Origin: Cognaticolwellia aestuarii | GTDB lineage: Bacteria > Pseudomonadota > Gammaproteobacteria > Enterobacterales > Alteromonadaceae | Length of the DNA: 64,000 nucleotides | Reading direction: 5' to 3' | NCBI RefSeq assembly: GCF_002000025.1 | Contig: NZ_MUZV01000001.1 | Location: forward strand, 605,879 to 669,878 | Shown here: positions 17,287 through 26,502 of the stretch, piece by piece | Position numbering within the stretch: position 1 is the first letter of the stretch | Layout: each line of letters starts with the position of its first letter | Made by a program: the position numbers and the translations under genes | The notes under the pieces: generated by a model | Told to the model about the DNA's origin: nothing | What the model saw: the letters and a program-made list of their open reading frames with translations, nothing else | Databases searched by the model: none

Positions 17287-19580
17287 GAACTTCTCATATC
17301 ATTTAAATTTATGTTTTTAGTAGCAATAGGCGCTAAAATAAAAATACTGACAATGCCTATCATCACAGTTAGACCAAAACTACTCACTGCCGGAGTAGCA
17401 CTAAAAACCAGGATTCCGAATACTGCTGCTGATGATAAAGCAGATAAACTGATGGCTAAAAAGGTTTTAACTTGTAGGCCATGTTCTTGATAAAAAATAA
17501 CGTAATCAATAGCTAAAGCAATAATAAGCAACACAGCAAGTAAATTAAATATATTTAAGTGACTAGAAAATAACTGACTAAGGGTTAAAGCGAGTAATGC
17601 ACTACCGATGGTTGCGATAGCAGATAATGCTCCTGCTTTTAAACCATACTTAGCAAATAAAATAACCACTACAACCATAAATGCGCTCGCTAACAGCCAC
17701 AAAATACCTTGTCGATATTGCCCAAGTGCATCGCTTACATCACTCGCGGTATCATATAAAGACACATGCGGATTTTCAGCTAACCACAATAAATTTTCCG
17801 CTGACAATGGCGCCTGAGAAAGCTCTAGCCATGACGCGTATTCCAGACCATTTCCCGTATCATAGTAAGCAATATAAGACTCGCCAATTGCTGCCAATGG
17901 TCCTTGCAAGAAATCCTGAAACGTTAACGGTTTAAAAGCATTTACTGGGTCATCCAAGCCGCTGAGCGCTAATACCGCTTGAAAATGGCCTTGTTCATCA
18001 GCCTTTGCTAATAAAGCATGGTGCTGTTGCTGACGTTTAATGGAAGGTAAAAGTTTATTGATGCCTTTCACCCGAATATTGGCTTGGTTAGCTAACACTC
18101 GATCAATCACTTGCTCTTGTATTTCTAACATTTCTTGTGTTGTTTTGGCTTTAATAATCAAGCGTTGCGAGTGGTGATAATTAAGCGCTTTGGCGACACT
18201 AATCTCTTGTTCAATTAACCATTTAGGACTGGAATTAAGCAAACGTACATCATCATCAAACTTAATAGGCGCCAATACAGCAAGTGATACTAAGCTAAAT
18301 ACCAGTAACGAAATAATCATTTTTTTATAACGAACAAGGTTACTGAAAACATTAACCCCTTGCTGACTAAAAGCTACAGCAGAGGCTGAGCTGGTTATTT
18401 TGTTAAAGCCTTTTAATTGCGGTAATAAAGCTAACACTGTAATAAGTGCCCCAAACAGCCCGAATATCATAAATACCGCCACTTGACTCAATAAAGTTAA
18501 CGGGGAAAAAACTAAAATAAAATAACCAATAGCGGTAGTAATAAAACCAAGTACTAAAGGCTTAGTTAGCGGATTACTTTTCTGGTCTTGCTGGAGGTTT
18601 TTTTGCCTATCCGCATAGACCAAAGCATGAAAGCAGTAGTCGATTACCACACCAATTAAGGTAATCGCGAAAACTAAGGTAAGTAAATGTAAACTTTGAA
18701 AAAATAACAAAATAGCAATAAAGCCATAAGCACTCGCAATAGACAATACTAATACCGCACTCCATAAAGGCAGCATAGAACGAAAAGCGCTCCAAATTAA
18801 CAGCAATACGGCAACAAGAGATAAAACACCAAAAGTCGATATTTCTGTTTTAGCTTGGCGAGTTGATTCTGCAGTATGAAAAAGTATGCCTGAGTATATT
18901 AGCTCCACTTTTTCTACGTTACGAATATCGTTAAACAACTGTTGTAATTTAGCCGAAATATCAACGCTAGTATTAAGATCTAAGCCATCAAGTGTCACTT
19001 GTAATCGACTTATCAAGTAGCGTTGTCCTTGCACGTTAACAAACGCCACACCTTGGTCAAACTCAACGTCTGCTAAGTTAGATAGTGCTACTTGTAAATA
19101 CTCAGCTAAATTTAATCTCGGCGCTGTTGCTATGGTTTCGCTAACAAAAGGGTTTGCAACTTGTATAATTTGCTTTGTTGCTAGTTGTGCTAAAGCTTGG
19201 CTATTATCAAGATGTTCAAGATACGAAGACGTTAAAAAATTATGTCGAAAAGGACGATAAAACTCAGCAATATCAGTTAAAGAGGGTTCTATAAGCGGCG
19301 CTAAACTAACGTTAGCAACATCATGCACTTTCATCGCTAAAGCATCATGAGCCTTAAGTGCATTGTCTCCAGCAATGAGTACTAGCAACTGCTGGCTTTT
19401 ACTCTTAAATAGCGCCTGTTCTGCGGCACTAAAATCTTGCTGTTGTGCTGAATGCGGCAATATCGATAGCAAATTGCTTTCAATGCGCCACTGGCCAAAA
19501 AATAGTAAGTAACCTCCCAACAAAAATACTGCGAGTAATTGCAACCAATATAACTTTTTCAATTTATTGAAGTCGCGCAC
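17283..19580 (-). CDS. MMPL/RND-family lipid exporter of the pigment cluster
   Basis: A 765-residue inner-membrane protein with the RND-like pattern: one N-terminal helix, a large periplasmic loop (about residues 40-240), a block of five helices (about 245-385), a sixth helix starting the second half (about 418-440), a second periplasmic loop, and five more helices to the C-terminus. This is the two-fold MMPL layout of hydrophobic-molecule exporters. It sits between the LolA-like gene and the flavoprotein gene, overlapping both by 4-17 bases, and corresponds to the MMPL component of aryl polyene clusters (ApeM-like). It probably moves the membrane-anchored polyene lipid out of the inner membrane and hands it to the LolA-like chaperone. 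Confidence 0.88.
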   Translation of the reverse strand: MRDFNKLKKLYWLQLLAVFLLGGYLLFFGQWRIESNLLSILPHSAQQQDFSAAEQALFKSKSQQLLVLIAGDNALKAHDALAMKVHDVANVSLAPLIEPSLTDIAEFYRPFRHNFLTSSYLEHLDNSQALAQLATKQIIQVANPFVSETIATAPRLNLAEYLQVALSNLADVEFDQGVAFVNVQGQRYLISRLQVTLDGLDLNTSVDISAKLQQLFNDIRNVEKVELIYSGILFHTAESTRQAKTEISTFGVLSLVAVLLLIWSAFRSMLPLWSAVLVLSIASAYGFIAILLFFQSLHLLTLVFAITLIGVVIDYCFHALVYADRQKNLQQDQKSNPLTKPLVLGFITTAIGYFILVFSPLTLLSQVAVFMIFGLFGALITVLALLPQLKGFNKITSSASAVAFSQQGVNVFSNLVRYKKMIISLLVFSLVSLAVLAPIKFDDDVRLLNSSPKWLIEQEISVAKALNYHHSQRLIIKAKTTQEMLEIQEQVIDRVLANQANIRVKGINKLLPSIKRQQQHHALLAKADEQGHFQAVLALSGLDDPVNAFKPLTFQDFLQGPLAAIGESYIAYYDTGNGLEYASWLELSQAPLSAENLLWLAENPHVSLYDTASDVSDALGQYRQGILWLLASAFMVVVVILFAKYGLKAGALSAIATIGSALLALTLSQLFSSHLNIFNLLAVLLIIALAIDYVIFYQEHGLQVKTFLAISLSALSSAAVFGILVFSATPAVSSFGLTVMIGIVSIFILAPIATKNINLNDMRSS

Positions 19581-20208
19581 GCACAGCCTCTGGCAACATC
19601 GTCATCGGAGTTAGTTGTAAAGTGATCTCAGTACGATTACCACTATGTTCATGCAGAACAATATGATTAATATCGTTCAGGTTTTGTTGATTTTTTTCTG
19701 GCGTATTAATATGGCATAACTGCACATTATCAATAATTTTCGCTAATTGGGTCAATTTAGGCGTTAAACTCAAGCAATGGTCAATCGTGCTAGCGTTAAT
19801 TGTAAAATTTTTAGCTAATTGCTCACTATCACCCGACATAATATTCAATAACACCTGGCTGATAGCGCTAGCGCCTTTAAGTTCTTGGCTATCGCCGGTA
19901 CCATTTTCAGTGAACAGACCCGATTTTTTCAGTAGCAACGCAGAATATATCGGTTGCTCAGTTTGCCACAACAAACCAATGCTAACATCAAAGTAGAGTT
20001 CACCTTGCGACTTAATAGGGTGCTTTAACACTTTGAAATATTTACGTTGAACAAAACTACCCGACGCTATAGGCATAGTACTTAAGGTAGGTTGATTTAA
20101 CGGCTCGTCTGGGTAGTTTTCGGCACCCGCACTAAAACATATTACTAACATAAGTAACAGCATTGCGATAACGTTACTACGCTCAAACAGTGTCATGATC
20201 ACTCGCAT
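19564..20208 (-). CDS. LolA-like periplasmic carrier protein of the pigment cluster
   Basis: A 214-residue secreted protein with a hydrophobic signal region at 13-27 (cleavage after SAGA). The mature part keeps the LolA/LolB-like curved-sheet pattern: FVQRKYFKVLKHPIKSQGELYFDVSIGLLWQTEQP at the front (cited here as positions about 53-88) resembles the RF-x-Q and GxLw-xRPg-FrW motifs of LolA. LolA paralogues are standard members of aryl polyene clusters and probably ferry the lipid-linked pigment across the periplasm. No lipobox is present, so it should be soluble. An ATG four codons in (MTLFERSN) is an alternative start. It overlaps the thioesterase and MMPL genes. Confidence 0.82.
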   Translation of the reverse strand: MRVIMTLFERSNVIAMLLLMLVICFSAGAENYPDEPLNQPTLSTMPIASGSFVQRKYFKVLKHPIKSQGELYFDVSIGLLWQTEQPIYSALLLKKSGLFTENGTGDSQELKGASAISQVLLNIMSGDSEQLAKNFTINASTIDHCLSLTPKLTQLAKIIDNVQLCHINTPEKNQQNLNDINHIVLHEHSGNRTEITLQLTPMTMLPEAVRARLQ

Positions 20209-20626
20209 TTATTTGATTAATTTTATCAAGTAAAATAGCTGGCGATACGTACTGCATTTCTTCGTTCGATAGATCAACTGCCACTTGCACTGTATAACCT
20301 TTGGTCAATTTCTTACCTGTAGCTGCACAGCAAATCGTATAGTTTATTTTCAACCTTGACTCATACTCTACTAGCTCTGCCTTAACGATAATTTTTTGTG
20401 TAAATACCGCTGAGCCAATATATTTAGTGCGCATATCAACAATTGGCCACATATAACCCGACGCGTGCATATCAAGATAGTCATACGATATTTTACGCAA
20501 TAGCTCACAACGGGCTACCTCAAAATAGCGGGCGTAATTACCATGCCAAACCACCTGCATTGGATCACAATCATGAAAGGGTACATCAATGATAACCTGA
20601 GCCGATAAAAACACCGATTTACTCAT
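20183..20626 (-). CDS. Acyl-CoA/ACP thioesterase, 4HBT hotdog family
   Basis: A 147-residue hotdog thioesterase. HDCDPMQVVWHGNYARYFEVAR has the 4-hydroxybenzoyl-CoA thioesterase signature with the catalytic Asp in DPM and the HGNY turn. The start chosen is the ATG at 20626, preceded by GGAG at 7 bases and overlapping the ammonia-lyase stop by 8 bases. A longer frame from 20656 adds ten unrelated residues. In aryl polyene synthesis this enzyme (ApeK-like) would release aberrant or finished acyl chains from the carrier, or recycle the CoA-bound starter. Its exact substrate is not visible in the sequence. Confidence 0.85.
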   Translation of the reverse strand: MSKSVFLSAQVIIDVPFHDCDPMQVVWHGNYARYFEVARCELLRKISYDYLDMHASGYMWPIVDMRTKYIGSAVFTQKIIVKAELVEYESRLKINYTICCAATGKKLTKGYTVQVAVDLSNEEMQYVSPAILLDKINQINASDHDTV

Positions 20627-22166
20627 ATAAGCTCCAGCGTTGGGTTTGAATAGCATCTACGGTAAAGCGTAATAGTTTATCGAGTGGTCGATCATCGACT
20701 AAAGGTTCGAAAAACTGGCAAATATCGTCGTACATTGCCATAACAGGTGCGGGTAAAGTGTCATGCTCAAGTTCATTATTAGCAATACGAATACGAACTC
20801 CCTGAACAGCTGCTAACAATGCACTAGCAAGCACTTGTTCGGTTAATTGTAGTACTCGCATCGCATCACGAGCAGCTATAGTGCCCATACTCACTTTATC
20901 TTGATTGTGACATTCTGTTGAACGCGAAAAAACACTCGCCGGCATGGTATGTTTCAAGGCTTCAGCAGTATAGGCTGAAGCGCCAATTTGTACGGCTTTG
21001 AAACCATGATTGATGTAACGACGCTCACCTTCACTCATCGATAAATTCGACGGTAAGCCATTGTTATAACGAGTATCAACCAAAGATGCTATTTGTCGAT
21101 CGGCTAAATCAGCTAAATTAGCCACCGCGGGCTTCATAGAATCCATTACCATAGCAATATGACCACCATAAAAGTGGCCACCATGTAAAACATGTTCGCC
21201 AGGACCATCAATAATAGGATTATCATTAGCTGAATTCAATTCATTCTCAATCATTTGGCGAAACCAAGGTAAGGAATCTTGTAAAACACCAATAACATGA
21301 GGCGCACAACGAATAGAGTACCTATCTTGCAAGCGATCAGCATTACGCGGGTGGTCAACATGATTCAAATCGTTACGGATCCAAGTCGCTATCTGTTGTT
21401 GGCCGATGTGCGGTTTTACTGAAAAGAGAATTTCATCAAAATGGTGGCTATTCCCCTTCAAAGCTAAGCTTGCTAGCGCAGTAATACGCGCTGATAATTT
21501 TGCTAAATATTGCGAGCGGTCAAAAGCTAAACAAGCAATAGCAGTCATAACCGCAGTGCCATTCATAATAGCTAAACCTTCTTTAGGTCTAAGTACAATA
21601 GGCTTTAAGCCTAAACTATTCATGACATCAAGACTGTTACGTATTTCACCTCGATAATAAACATCGCGTTCACCAACTAACGCGCCGGCGACATAAGATA
21701 AAGGGGTTAAATCACCACTAGCACCAACTGAGCCCTCTTGAGGTATAACTGGCACAATATCGTGTTGCAAAAATGCTTTCAAAAGCTCTAATAACGGCCA
21801 ACTAACGCCTGAATAACCTTGAGATAAAGAAGTTAGTCGCGTCGCTAAAATCGCACGCCCCTCAAAAGAGCTAAACATATCACCCAGCCCACAACCATGA
21901 AATCGCGTTAGGTGTAAAGGCAACTCAGGCACTAAATTCAAAGGAACATTAACCGTAACAGAATCCCCATAACCGGTTGTTACACCATAAATAACGCCAT
22001 CTTCTTGCAACAAGGTATCAAGGAATTTAATTGCAGAATCTATTTTATTTGTAAAATCAACCGACTGACTTAACTCAACATCAAGATCTTTTTTAGCTAT
22101 ATCGACAATATTTTCTATTTTAACTCGTGCTTCACCGAATTTAATGGTGCTTTGACTATTAGGCAC
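20619..22166 (-). CDS. Aromatic amino acid ammonia-lyase (HAL/PAL/TAL family), probable starter-unit enzyme
   Basis: A 515-residue MIO lyase. The self-cyclising triad is A149-S150-G151 in GSVGASGDLTPLS, and the catalytic Tyr is Y60 in IYGVTTGYG. NSANDNPI and an HGGHFYGGHIAM block are conserved for the family. Position 89-90, aligned by eye with the selectivity pair of Rhodobacter TAL (His-Leu), reads F89-H90 in LTRFHGCG. His at the second place resembles the HAL and Flavobacterium-TAL pattern. Context decides: between an LpxL-like acyltransferase and a thioesterase in a polyene operon it most likely deaminates tyrosine (or phenylalanine) to the coumarate (or cinnamate) starter. Histidine lyase is disfavoured, as no hutU, hutI or hutG is present. 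Confidence 0.88.
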   Translation of the reverse strand: MPNSQSTIKFGEARVKIENIVDIAKKDLDVELSQSVDFTNKIDSAIKFLDTLLQEDGVIYGVTTGYGDSVTVNVPLNLVPELPLHLTRFHGCGLGDMFSSFEGRAILATRLTSLSQGYSGVSWPLLELLKAFLQHDIVPVIPQEGSVGASGDLTPLSYVAGALVGERDVYYRGEIRNSLDVMNSLGLKPIVLRPKEGLAIMNGTAVMTAIACLAFDRSQYLAKLSARITALASLALKGNSHHFDEILFSVKPHIGQQQIATWIRNDLNHVDHPRNADRLQDRYSIRCAPHVIGVLQDSLPWFRQMIENELNSANDNPIIDGPGEHVLHGGHFYGGHIAMVMDSMKPAVANLADLADRQIASLVDTRYNNGLPSNLSMSEGERRYINHGFKAVQIGASAYTAEALKHTMPASVFSRSTECHNQDKVSMGTIAARDAMRVLQLTEQVLASALLAAVQGVRIRIANNELEHDTLPAPVMAMYDDICQFFEPLVDDRPLDKLLRFTVDAIQTQRWSLYE

Positions 22167-22180
22167 TGATGTTACTCCAA

Positions 22181-23149
22181 TTATTCATTTGTTGAGTTAG
22201 GACTATTTTCTTCACGTATAACATTTTGATCATTCTGCCAAAAGTCGAAAAAATTAAACCACTGATTAGGGTATGCTAAACAATGATGCTCTAAACGTTG
22301 GGCATATTTATTAACCACCGCAGTAAGTGATGCTTGTCTATCTTTACGAGAAAACTTTAAACTGTCAGCAACATGCTCAAATATAATCCGATAGTTGTTT
22401 TGCTCTTTTAAACAAAATAAGAAATACACTGGACAGTCTAGAATAGATGCCAAAATAAAAGCACCTTGTGAAAAAGCTGCTGGCTCACCTAAAAATGGAC
22501 TATAAATGACTCGTCCTTGCGAAGTTACGCTAGTGCGATCGCCGGCAATTACTAAAATTTCACCATTATCAATACGTTCTTTAATTAAAATAGCTAAATC
22601 TGCACCAACATGAGTTGCTTGAATTAAATCAACATTTGAGTCTGCATTAATTTTTTTCATCACTTTGTTGAATTCAACCGCGTGATGAGTGAATACTAAT
22701 ACGTTGATACGAGTTTGATAACGGCCATGACCAAGTGCTCGACATACCTCTAAATTACCCAGGTGCGAGCCAATAAAAACCGCTCCTTGTTGCTTTTCTT
22801 GTAATTCTATAATTGGATGACCTTCACTATAAATTACACGGTCAGGCGTAATACGGCCCATCCAAGCATCTATTTTATCGAAAGCACTTTGGGCAAAACT
22901 ATAAAAATGCGCAATGCCGATGCGGTGGGTAAAGGTTTGAGATGAATTTTTAACGGCAAATATCCGTTGCCAATATTCCTTAGAGGCTTGCTTACTTGCA
23001 CCGCCCGTAAAGTATAAATAAGCCACCACTGGATAGAGAAAAAACGACAATATCCTACGACCAAATAGTCGGTAAACAAATAACAATATTTGAATGCCGA
23101 CATAGGTGCCACGCTCTTGGATTTTAGACCAATGTTTAGTTTCTGCCAT
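22181..23149 (-). CDS. LpxL/HtrB-like lysophospholipid acyltransferase
   Basis: A 322-residue inner-membrane protein of the lipid A acyltransferase superfamily. The N-terminus has a hydrophobic anchor (YVGIQILLFVYRLFGRRI and the following segment to about residue 50). The catalytic H-x4-E motif is in IGSHLGNLEVCRALG. A second conserved block, VIAGDRTSV, follows. In aryl polyene clusters an acyltransferase of this class (fused to a glycosyltransferase as ApeJ in E. coli) transfers the polyene or a fatty acid to a membrane lipid acceptor. Here it is a separate gene, 4 bases upstream of the glycosyltransferase gene. It is followed at 14 bases by the ammonia-lyase gene. Confidence 0.85.
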   Translation of the reverse strand: MAETKHWSKIQERGTYVGIQILLFVYRLFGRRILSFFLYPVVAYLYFTGGASKQASKEYWQRIFAVKNSSQTFTHRIGIAHFYSFAQSAFDKIDAWMGRITPDRVIYSEGHPIIELQEKQQGAVFIGSHLGNLEVCRALGHGRYQTRINVLVFTHHAVEFNKVMKKINADSNVDLIQATHVGADLAILIKERIDNGEILVIAGDRTSVTSQGRVIYSPFLGEPAAFSQGAFILASILDCPVYFLFCLKEQNNYRIIFEHVADSLKFSRKDRQASLTAVVNKYAQRLEHHCLAYPNQWFNFFDFWQNDQNVIREENSPNSTNE

Positions 23150-23153
23150 TGCG

Positions 23154-23885
23154 TTAATTCAACTTTCTTAACAGTAAACTAGGTATGCGTATTAACATGC
23201 CAAAAAATAATCGTGTATGCATCCAAGAAATTAATAAATTATCTTCTAATGCTCTAAAGTGCGACACGCCATGCTCTGGATAATCTACTGCGGTATCTAT
23301 AAATCGAAGTTCAATATTACGCCAAAAGAGCCGTACCATAACTTCAATATCAAAATCCATCCGTTTGCCAAGCTTTTGCTGCTTTATCAACCCAACAGTA
23401 GCCGTTAAAGGATAAACACGATAGCCACACATGGTATCTTTAATTTTAAATGATAAGGTTTCAATCCAAACCCAGAAGTGGGTGATATTACGTGCGTAAT
23501 ATCGATGTTTAGGGATCGATTCATCATAAATAGGTTTGCCACTGATCAGTGCTTGGGGATATTTTTTAGACTCGCTAAGTAGCTTTTCGACATCATTCAA
23601 ATCATGCTGCCCATCAGCATCAACTTGTAAGGCATGGCTATAACCTTGTGCATATGCTGCAGATAAGCCGGTTTGCACTGCGCCACCTTTGCCTTGATTA
23701 ATTTGATGTTCGATCACACTTAAGCAATCGTACTTAGCCGCTAAATCTTGAAAAAGCTGTTTGGCTTGTTCATGACTAGCATCGTTAACCATAATGATAG
23801 GTAATTCAAACTGGCACAAAGTTGTTATTAATTCATCTAACAAAATCGTATGATTATAGTTAGGAATAACAATACAATAGCTCAC
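23154..23885 (-). CDS. Family 2 glycosyltransferase of the pigment cluster
   Basis: A 243-residue GT-A glycosyltransferase. The N-terminal IPNYNH nucleotide-binding strand, IIMVNDAS, NQGKGGAVQTGL and the metal-binding DxD in QVDADGQHD are in the usual GT2 order. A C-terminal amphipathic segment (LISWMHTRLFFGMLIRIP) may associate with the membrane. It probably glycosylates the lipid acceptor or the aryl polyene head group. In E. coli the equivalent activity is fused with an acyltransferase in ApeJ; here the two are adjacent but separate. It overlaps the dehydratase stop by 4 bases. Confidence 0.87.
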   Translation of the reverse strand: MSYCIVIPNYNHTILLDELITTLCQFELPIIMVNDASHEQAKQLFQDLAAKYDCLSVIEHQINQGKGGAVQTGLSAAYAQGYSHALQVDADGQHDLNDVEKLLSESKKYPQALISGKPIYDESIPKHRYYARNITHFWVWIETLSFKIKDTMCGYRVYPLTATVGLIKQQKLGKRMDFDIEVMVRLFWRNIELRFIDTAVDYPEHGVSHFRALEDNLLISWMHTRLFFGMLIRIPSLLLRKLN

Positions 23886-24283
23886 TCCATTTCCTCAAAA
23901 ACAATTCTGCCTGAAGCATGTTGCCCTTTATCAGAAGCATAGGAAAATAAGACTTTATTACTGGATTTTTGGGTTAAGGTTAAATTAAGTTCTTGCCCAG
24001 GAATAATAACCACTTGAAACTTAAGCACTTCAATATTTTTAACATCTAGTGCTGTAAGCGAAAAATATTGCTTCGCATACTCAACAGCCCAATGCAGTTG
24101 TACAACGCCAGCCAAAATAGGGGCATTAGGAAAATGTCCAGCAAAGTAATCTAAATCCTTCGGGATCAATAACTGTAATGTAATTTGGCTCTCATCAATA
24201 TTATCTGTTAAGACTTCAGGCCAAATTTTTACTAACTCGTTATGCGCGCCCACAACATTAGTCAAACAACTTCTCCAAATCAC
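23882..24283 (-). CDS. apeI: FabZ-like 3-hydroxyacyl-ACP dehydratase, ApeI family
   Basis: A 133-residue single hotdog domain. DLDYFAGHFPNAPILAGVVQLHWAVEYA contains the FabZ-type catalytic His (GHFP) and the helix that follows, with Gln-Leu-His in place of the usual Gln-Ala-Met. It matches the ApeI family of aryl polyene dehydratases, which dehydrates each beta-hydroxy intermediate to the trans double bond. The first ATG of the frame lies 26 bases inside the AMP-ligase gene, and the first residues (MIWRSC) are not conserved-looking. A GTG or TTG a few codons downstream could be the true start. Confidence 0.87.
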   Translation of the reverse strand: MIWRSCLTNVVGAHNELVKIWPEVLTDNIDESQITLQLLIPKDLDYFAGHFPNAPILAGVVQLHWAVEYAKQYFSLTALDVKNIEVLKFQVVIIPGQELNLTLTQKSSNKVLFSYASDKGQHASGRIVFEEME

Positions 24284-25631
24284 TTAATACCAGTTTTCCC
24301 TGCGAATTATACGGGAATTCAGTTAAATATCGCCACTTTTTTGGTAAACAAATACGTTCGATATCACTCAGCAAATGCTGTTTTAACATATTGTTAAAAG
24401 CCAATTTACCATTCTCGAGTAAACTTTCTTGCCCGTCAGTGGTTAACACCAAAACTGCGGCCAAAATTGTTCGCGCACTATCAGAACGATTAGTGATGAC
24501 AAGGATTCGAGCTTCTGCGATCCAGCGATGTAAAACTAATTGTCGTTCTATTTGATTAAGGTTCACTCTTTTTTCTTCAATTTTAACCGTTCTATCAACA
24601 CGGCCTTTTAAAAGAAAATGTCTTGCATCTAGCAGTTCAACTTTATCGTCTGTTAAGTAGGGTTGCTCTACAACATAGGGCGAAAATATTGCTAAACGTT
24701 GACTATCCGCCGATGTTTGCAACTTAATATTAGGAAACGCCTGCCACGGCTCGTCAACTGAGCGTTGACCACAACGCCATGCAATGCCACCAGTTTCTGT
24801 ACTACCATATACTTCTGTCGGTGCAATATTCATTTGCTGCAACAGAGCTTGACTGGTCGTTAAAGACAGTAAACCACCTGAACTAAAAATACCTTTAAAT
24901 GTTTGCGAGTAGGGTGCTAAAACATTATCAAGTGCCAACCTTTGTAGGTGCGCAGGACTTGAAACCAGTATGCCATTAGCCATTTTTTCGGGGTTATTCT
25001 CTGCTAACTCATCAAATATGCGGCCAATATGTTCCGGGTATTCAAAGGTTTGATTAACTATCGTTTTACCTAACAATAATGGCACTAATACTTTAAATAA
25101 CAGTCCATAAATATGTTGATGAGATACCGTACTAACAATGATATTACTTGTTTGATAAAGCTTGGAAAATTCACTTTTTAAAGCAGCTATTTCTAAAGTT
25201 AATTGCTGACAATGCTTATGAATTGCTTTCGCTTCTCCTGTTGAACCAGAAGTATAAAAGGTAATGTTACCAATAAATAACTTAAAAAATTGCTCTCGTG
25301 TTAAACATTGAGGACTAACGTCCTGTTGCTCAGCCATCAATACAGCTATTTGTGGTTTGCCTGATAATATGATGGATCCTGCGGTTGCATCACATTGTGA
25401 AGCTAGTTGATCTAGAGTACCTGATTGGGCATTAGGAGGCAGTAACACATGTCTGTTTTCAAAAATAAGCGCAAATAGCCAAACTGAAAATTGATAACTG
25501 TCTGTATTAAAAAGTAACACTCGTTTAGCGTCTGTTTGCTTAACAGCTACCTGGGCTTGTGTAACATCTTGGCAAAATTGTTTAAAAGTAATGTGATGAC
25601 CATCACAATAAAAACAAACATCACTCATCAC
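24258..25631 (-). CDS. AMP-dependent aryl-acid:ACP ligase (ApeH-like)
   Basis: A 457-residue adenylate-forming enzyme. Core motifs in order: A3 P-loop YTSGSTGEAKAIHK (about 135-148), A5 VYGSTETGG, A7-A8 LLKGRVDRTVKIEEKRV, and the A10 lysine in NSQGKLVL near the C-terminus. At 457 residues it is shorter than acyl-CoA synthetases, like the aryl polyene ligases that activate a cinnamoyl or benzoyl-type acid and load it on the cluster ACP. The presence of an ammonia-lyase in the same operon points to p-coumarate or cinnamate as substrate (inference). It overlaps its neighbours on both sides by 11-26 bases. Confidence 0.88.
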   Translation of the reverse strand: MMSDVCFYCDGHHITFKQFCQDVTQAQVAVKQTDAKRVLLFNTDSYQFSVWLFALIFENRHVLLPPNAQSGTLDQLASQCDATAGSIILSGKPQIAVLMAEQQDVSPQCLTREQFFKLFIGNITFYTSGSTGEAKAIHKHCQQLTLEIAALKSEFSKLYQTSNIIVSTVSHQHIYGLLFKVLVPLLLGKTIVNQTFEYPEHIGRIFDELAENNPEKMANGILVSSPAHLQRLALDNVLAPYSQTFKGIFSSGGLLSLTTSQALLQQMNIAPTEVYGSTETGGIAWRCGQRSVDEPWQAFPNIKLQTSADSQRLAIFSPYVVEQPYLTDDKVELLDARHFLLKGRVDRTVKIEEKRVNLNQIERQLVLHRWIAEARILVITNRSDSARTILAAVLVLTTDGQESLLENGKLAFNNMLKQHLLSDIERICLPKKWRYLTEFPYNSQGKLVLSDLEKLFD

Positions 25632-26232
25632 TTGTAGCGCTCTCAGCAGTTTTAGAAATACCCGCGCTCATTACTAACTGTTGCTTTTTCACTTTTAAAC
25701 GCACTAAATATTCAACTAACATTAAAATTCCCATCAGAACATAGGAGATAAAACCATTATAAATCATCCAGCTATCTAACGACATAAACACTGCAGTATA
25801 TAAAGATACCAAGCCATTAATAATAAAAAACAAACACCACACTAAAGTCACTTTAGCGGTATATTTTATTGCCGAAGGTGGCAGGTTTTTTTCACTCAAG
25901 CGAGCAAATGTTTCAATCACGGTTGGCGGCTTGAAATACGAGAATGCAAAAACCATCAACATAGCGAAATTGATTGCTAACGGGTACAGCTTAAAACCAA
26001 TAATACTATCAGTAAAAGCACTCACTAAAATAGCCACGATACCCAACACTGAAGCCGGTAATAGCCAGGGGAGTTTTTTCAAATTGCTGCGAACTAAAAA
26101 AATTCGTAGCAAAACAAAAGCAACTAAAACAATCGCTAAATACCCAGGCTGAAGGTTATTTAAGCCAATATAAACAGCAAAGGGGTACATTAATAGTACC
26201 CCCGTTGTTAACGCCGTTATAAAAAACTTCAC
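25621..26232 (-). CDS. COG4648-type integral membrane protein of the pigment cluster
   Basis: A 203-residue hydrophobic protein with about six membrane segments (residues 3-25, 28-46, 55-72, 78-96, 127-150 and 155-175) and a charged tail. It corresponds to the small membrane protein (ApeG position, COG4648) found between the ACP and AMP-ligase genes of aryl polyene clusters. There are no catalytic motifs. Its role is unknown; a scaffold for the membrane-associated synthase complex is a reasonable guess. It shares one base with the ACP stop and overlaps the ligase start by 11 bases. Confidence 0.8.
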   Translation of the reverse strand: MKFFITALTTGVLLMYPFAVYIGLNNLQPGYLAIVLVAFVLLRIFLVRSNLKKLPWLLPASVLGIVAILVSAFTDSIIGFKLYPLAINFAMLMVFAFSYFKPPTVIETFARLSEKNLPPSAIKYTAKVTLVWCLFFIINGLVSLYTAVFMSLDSWMIYNGFISYVLMGILMLVEYLVRLKVKKQQLVMSAGISKTAESATSDE

Positions 26233-26480
26233 TAAGCGTTAACCAGTTTTTCAACCTCAACAACCACATCTTCAACCGTGCGCACTTTCTTAAAAGCTTC
26301 AGGGTCAATTTTCTTTCCGGTGATCGCTCTTAGCTTAACAACAAGATCAACTGCATCAATACTGTCTAAATCTAAATCTTCATATAGATTGGCTTCTAAT
26401 AATATTTCAGCTTCATCAACTTCAAAATCGTCTCTAATAATTTCAACTAAGGTTGAAAAAACTTCTTCTCTTGATTGCAT
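26232..26480 (-). CDS. Acyl carrier protein 2 of the pigment cluster (ApeF-like)
   Basis: An 82-residue ACP. LYEDLDLDSIDAVDLVVKL contains the DSxD phosphopantetheine attachment serine, followed by the four-helix pattern ending TVEDVVVEVEKL. It is one of two ACPs in tandem with different surface charge. In aryl polyene systems one ACP carries the aryl starter and the other the growing chain. It is modified by the cluster-specific phosphopantetheinyl transferase at 28388. It lies 22 bases after the other ACP gene. Confidence 0.92.
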   Translation of the reverse strand: MQSREEVFSTLVEIIRDDFEVDEAEILLEANLYEDLDLDSIDAVDLVVKLRAITGKKIDPEAFKKVRTVEDVVVEVEKLVNA

Positions 26481-26502
26481 AATAATGTCCTTTACAACCT
26501 AT

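Noticed and set aside
20619-22166. Histidine ammonia-lyase of a hut pathway
   Set aside because: No urocanase, imidazolonepropionase or formimidoylglutamase gene is nearby, and the gene is embedded in the polyene operon.
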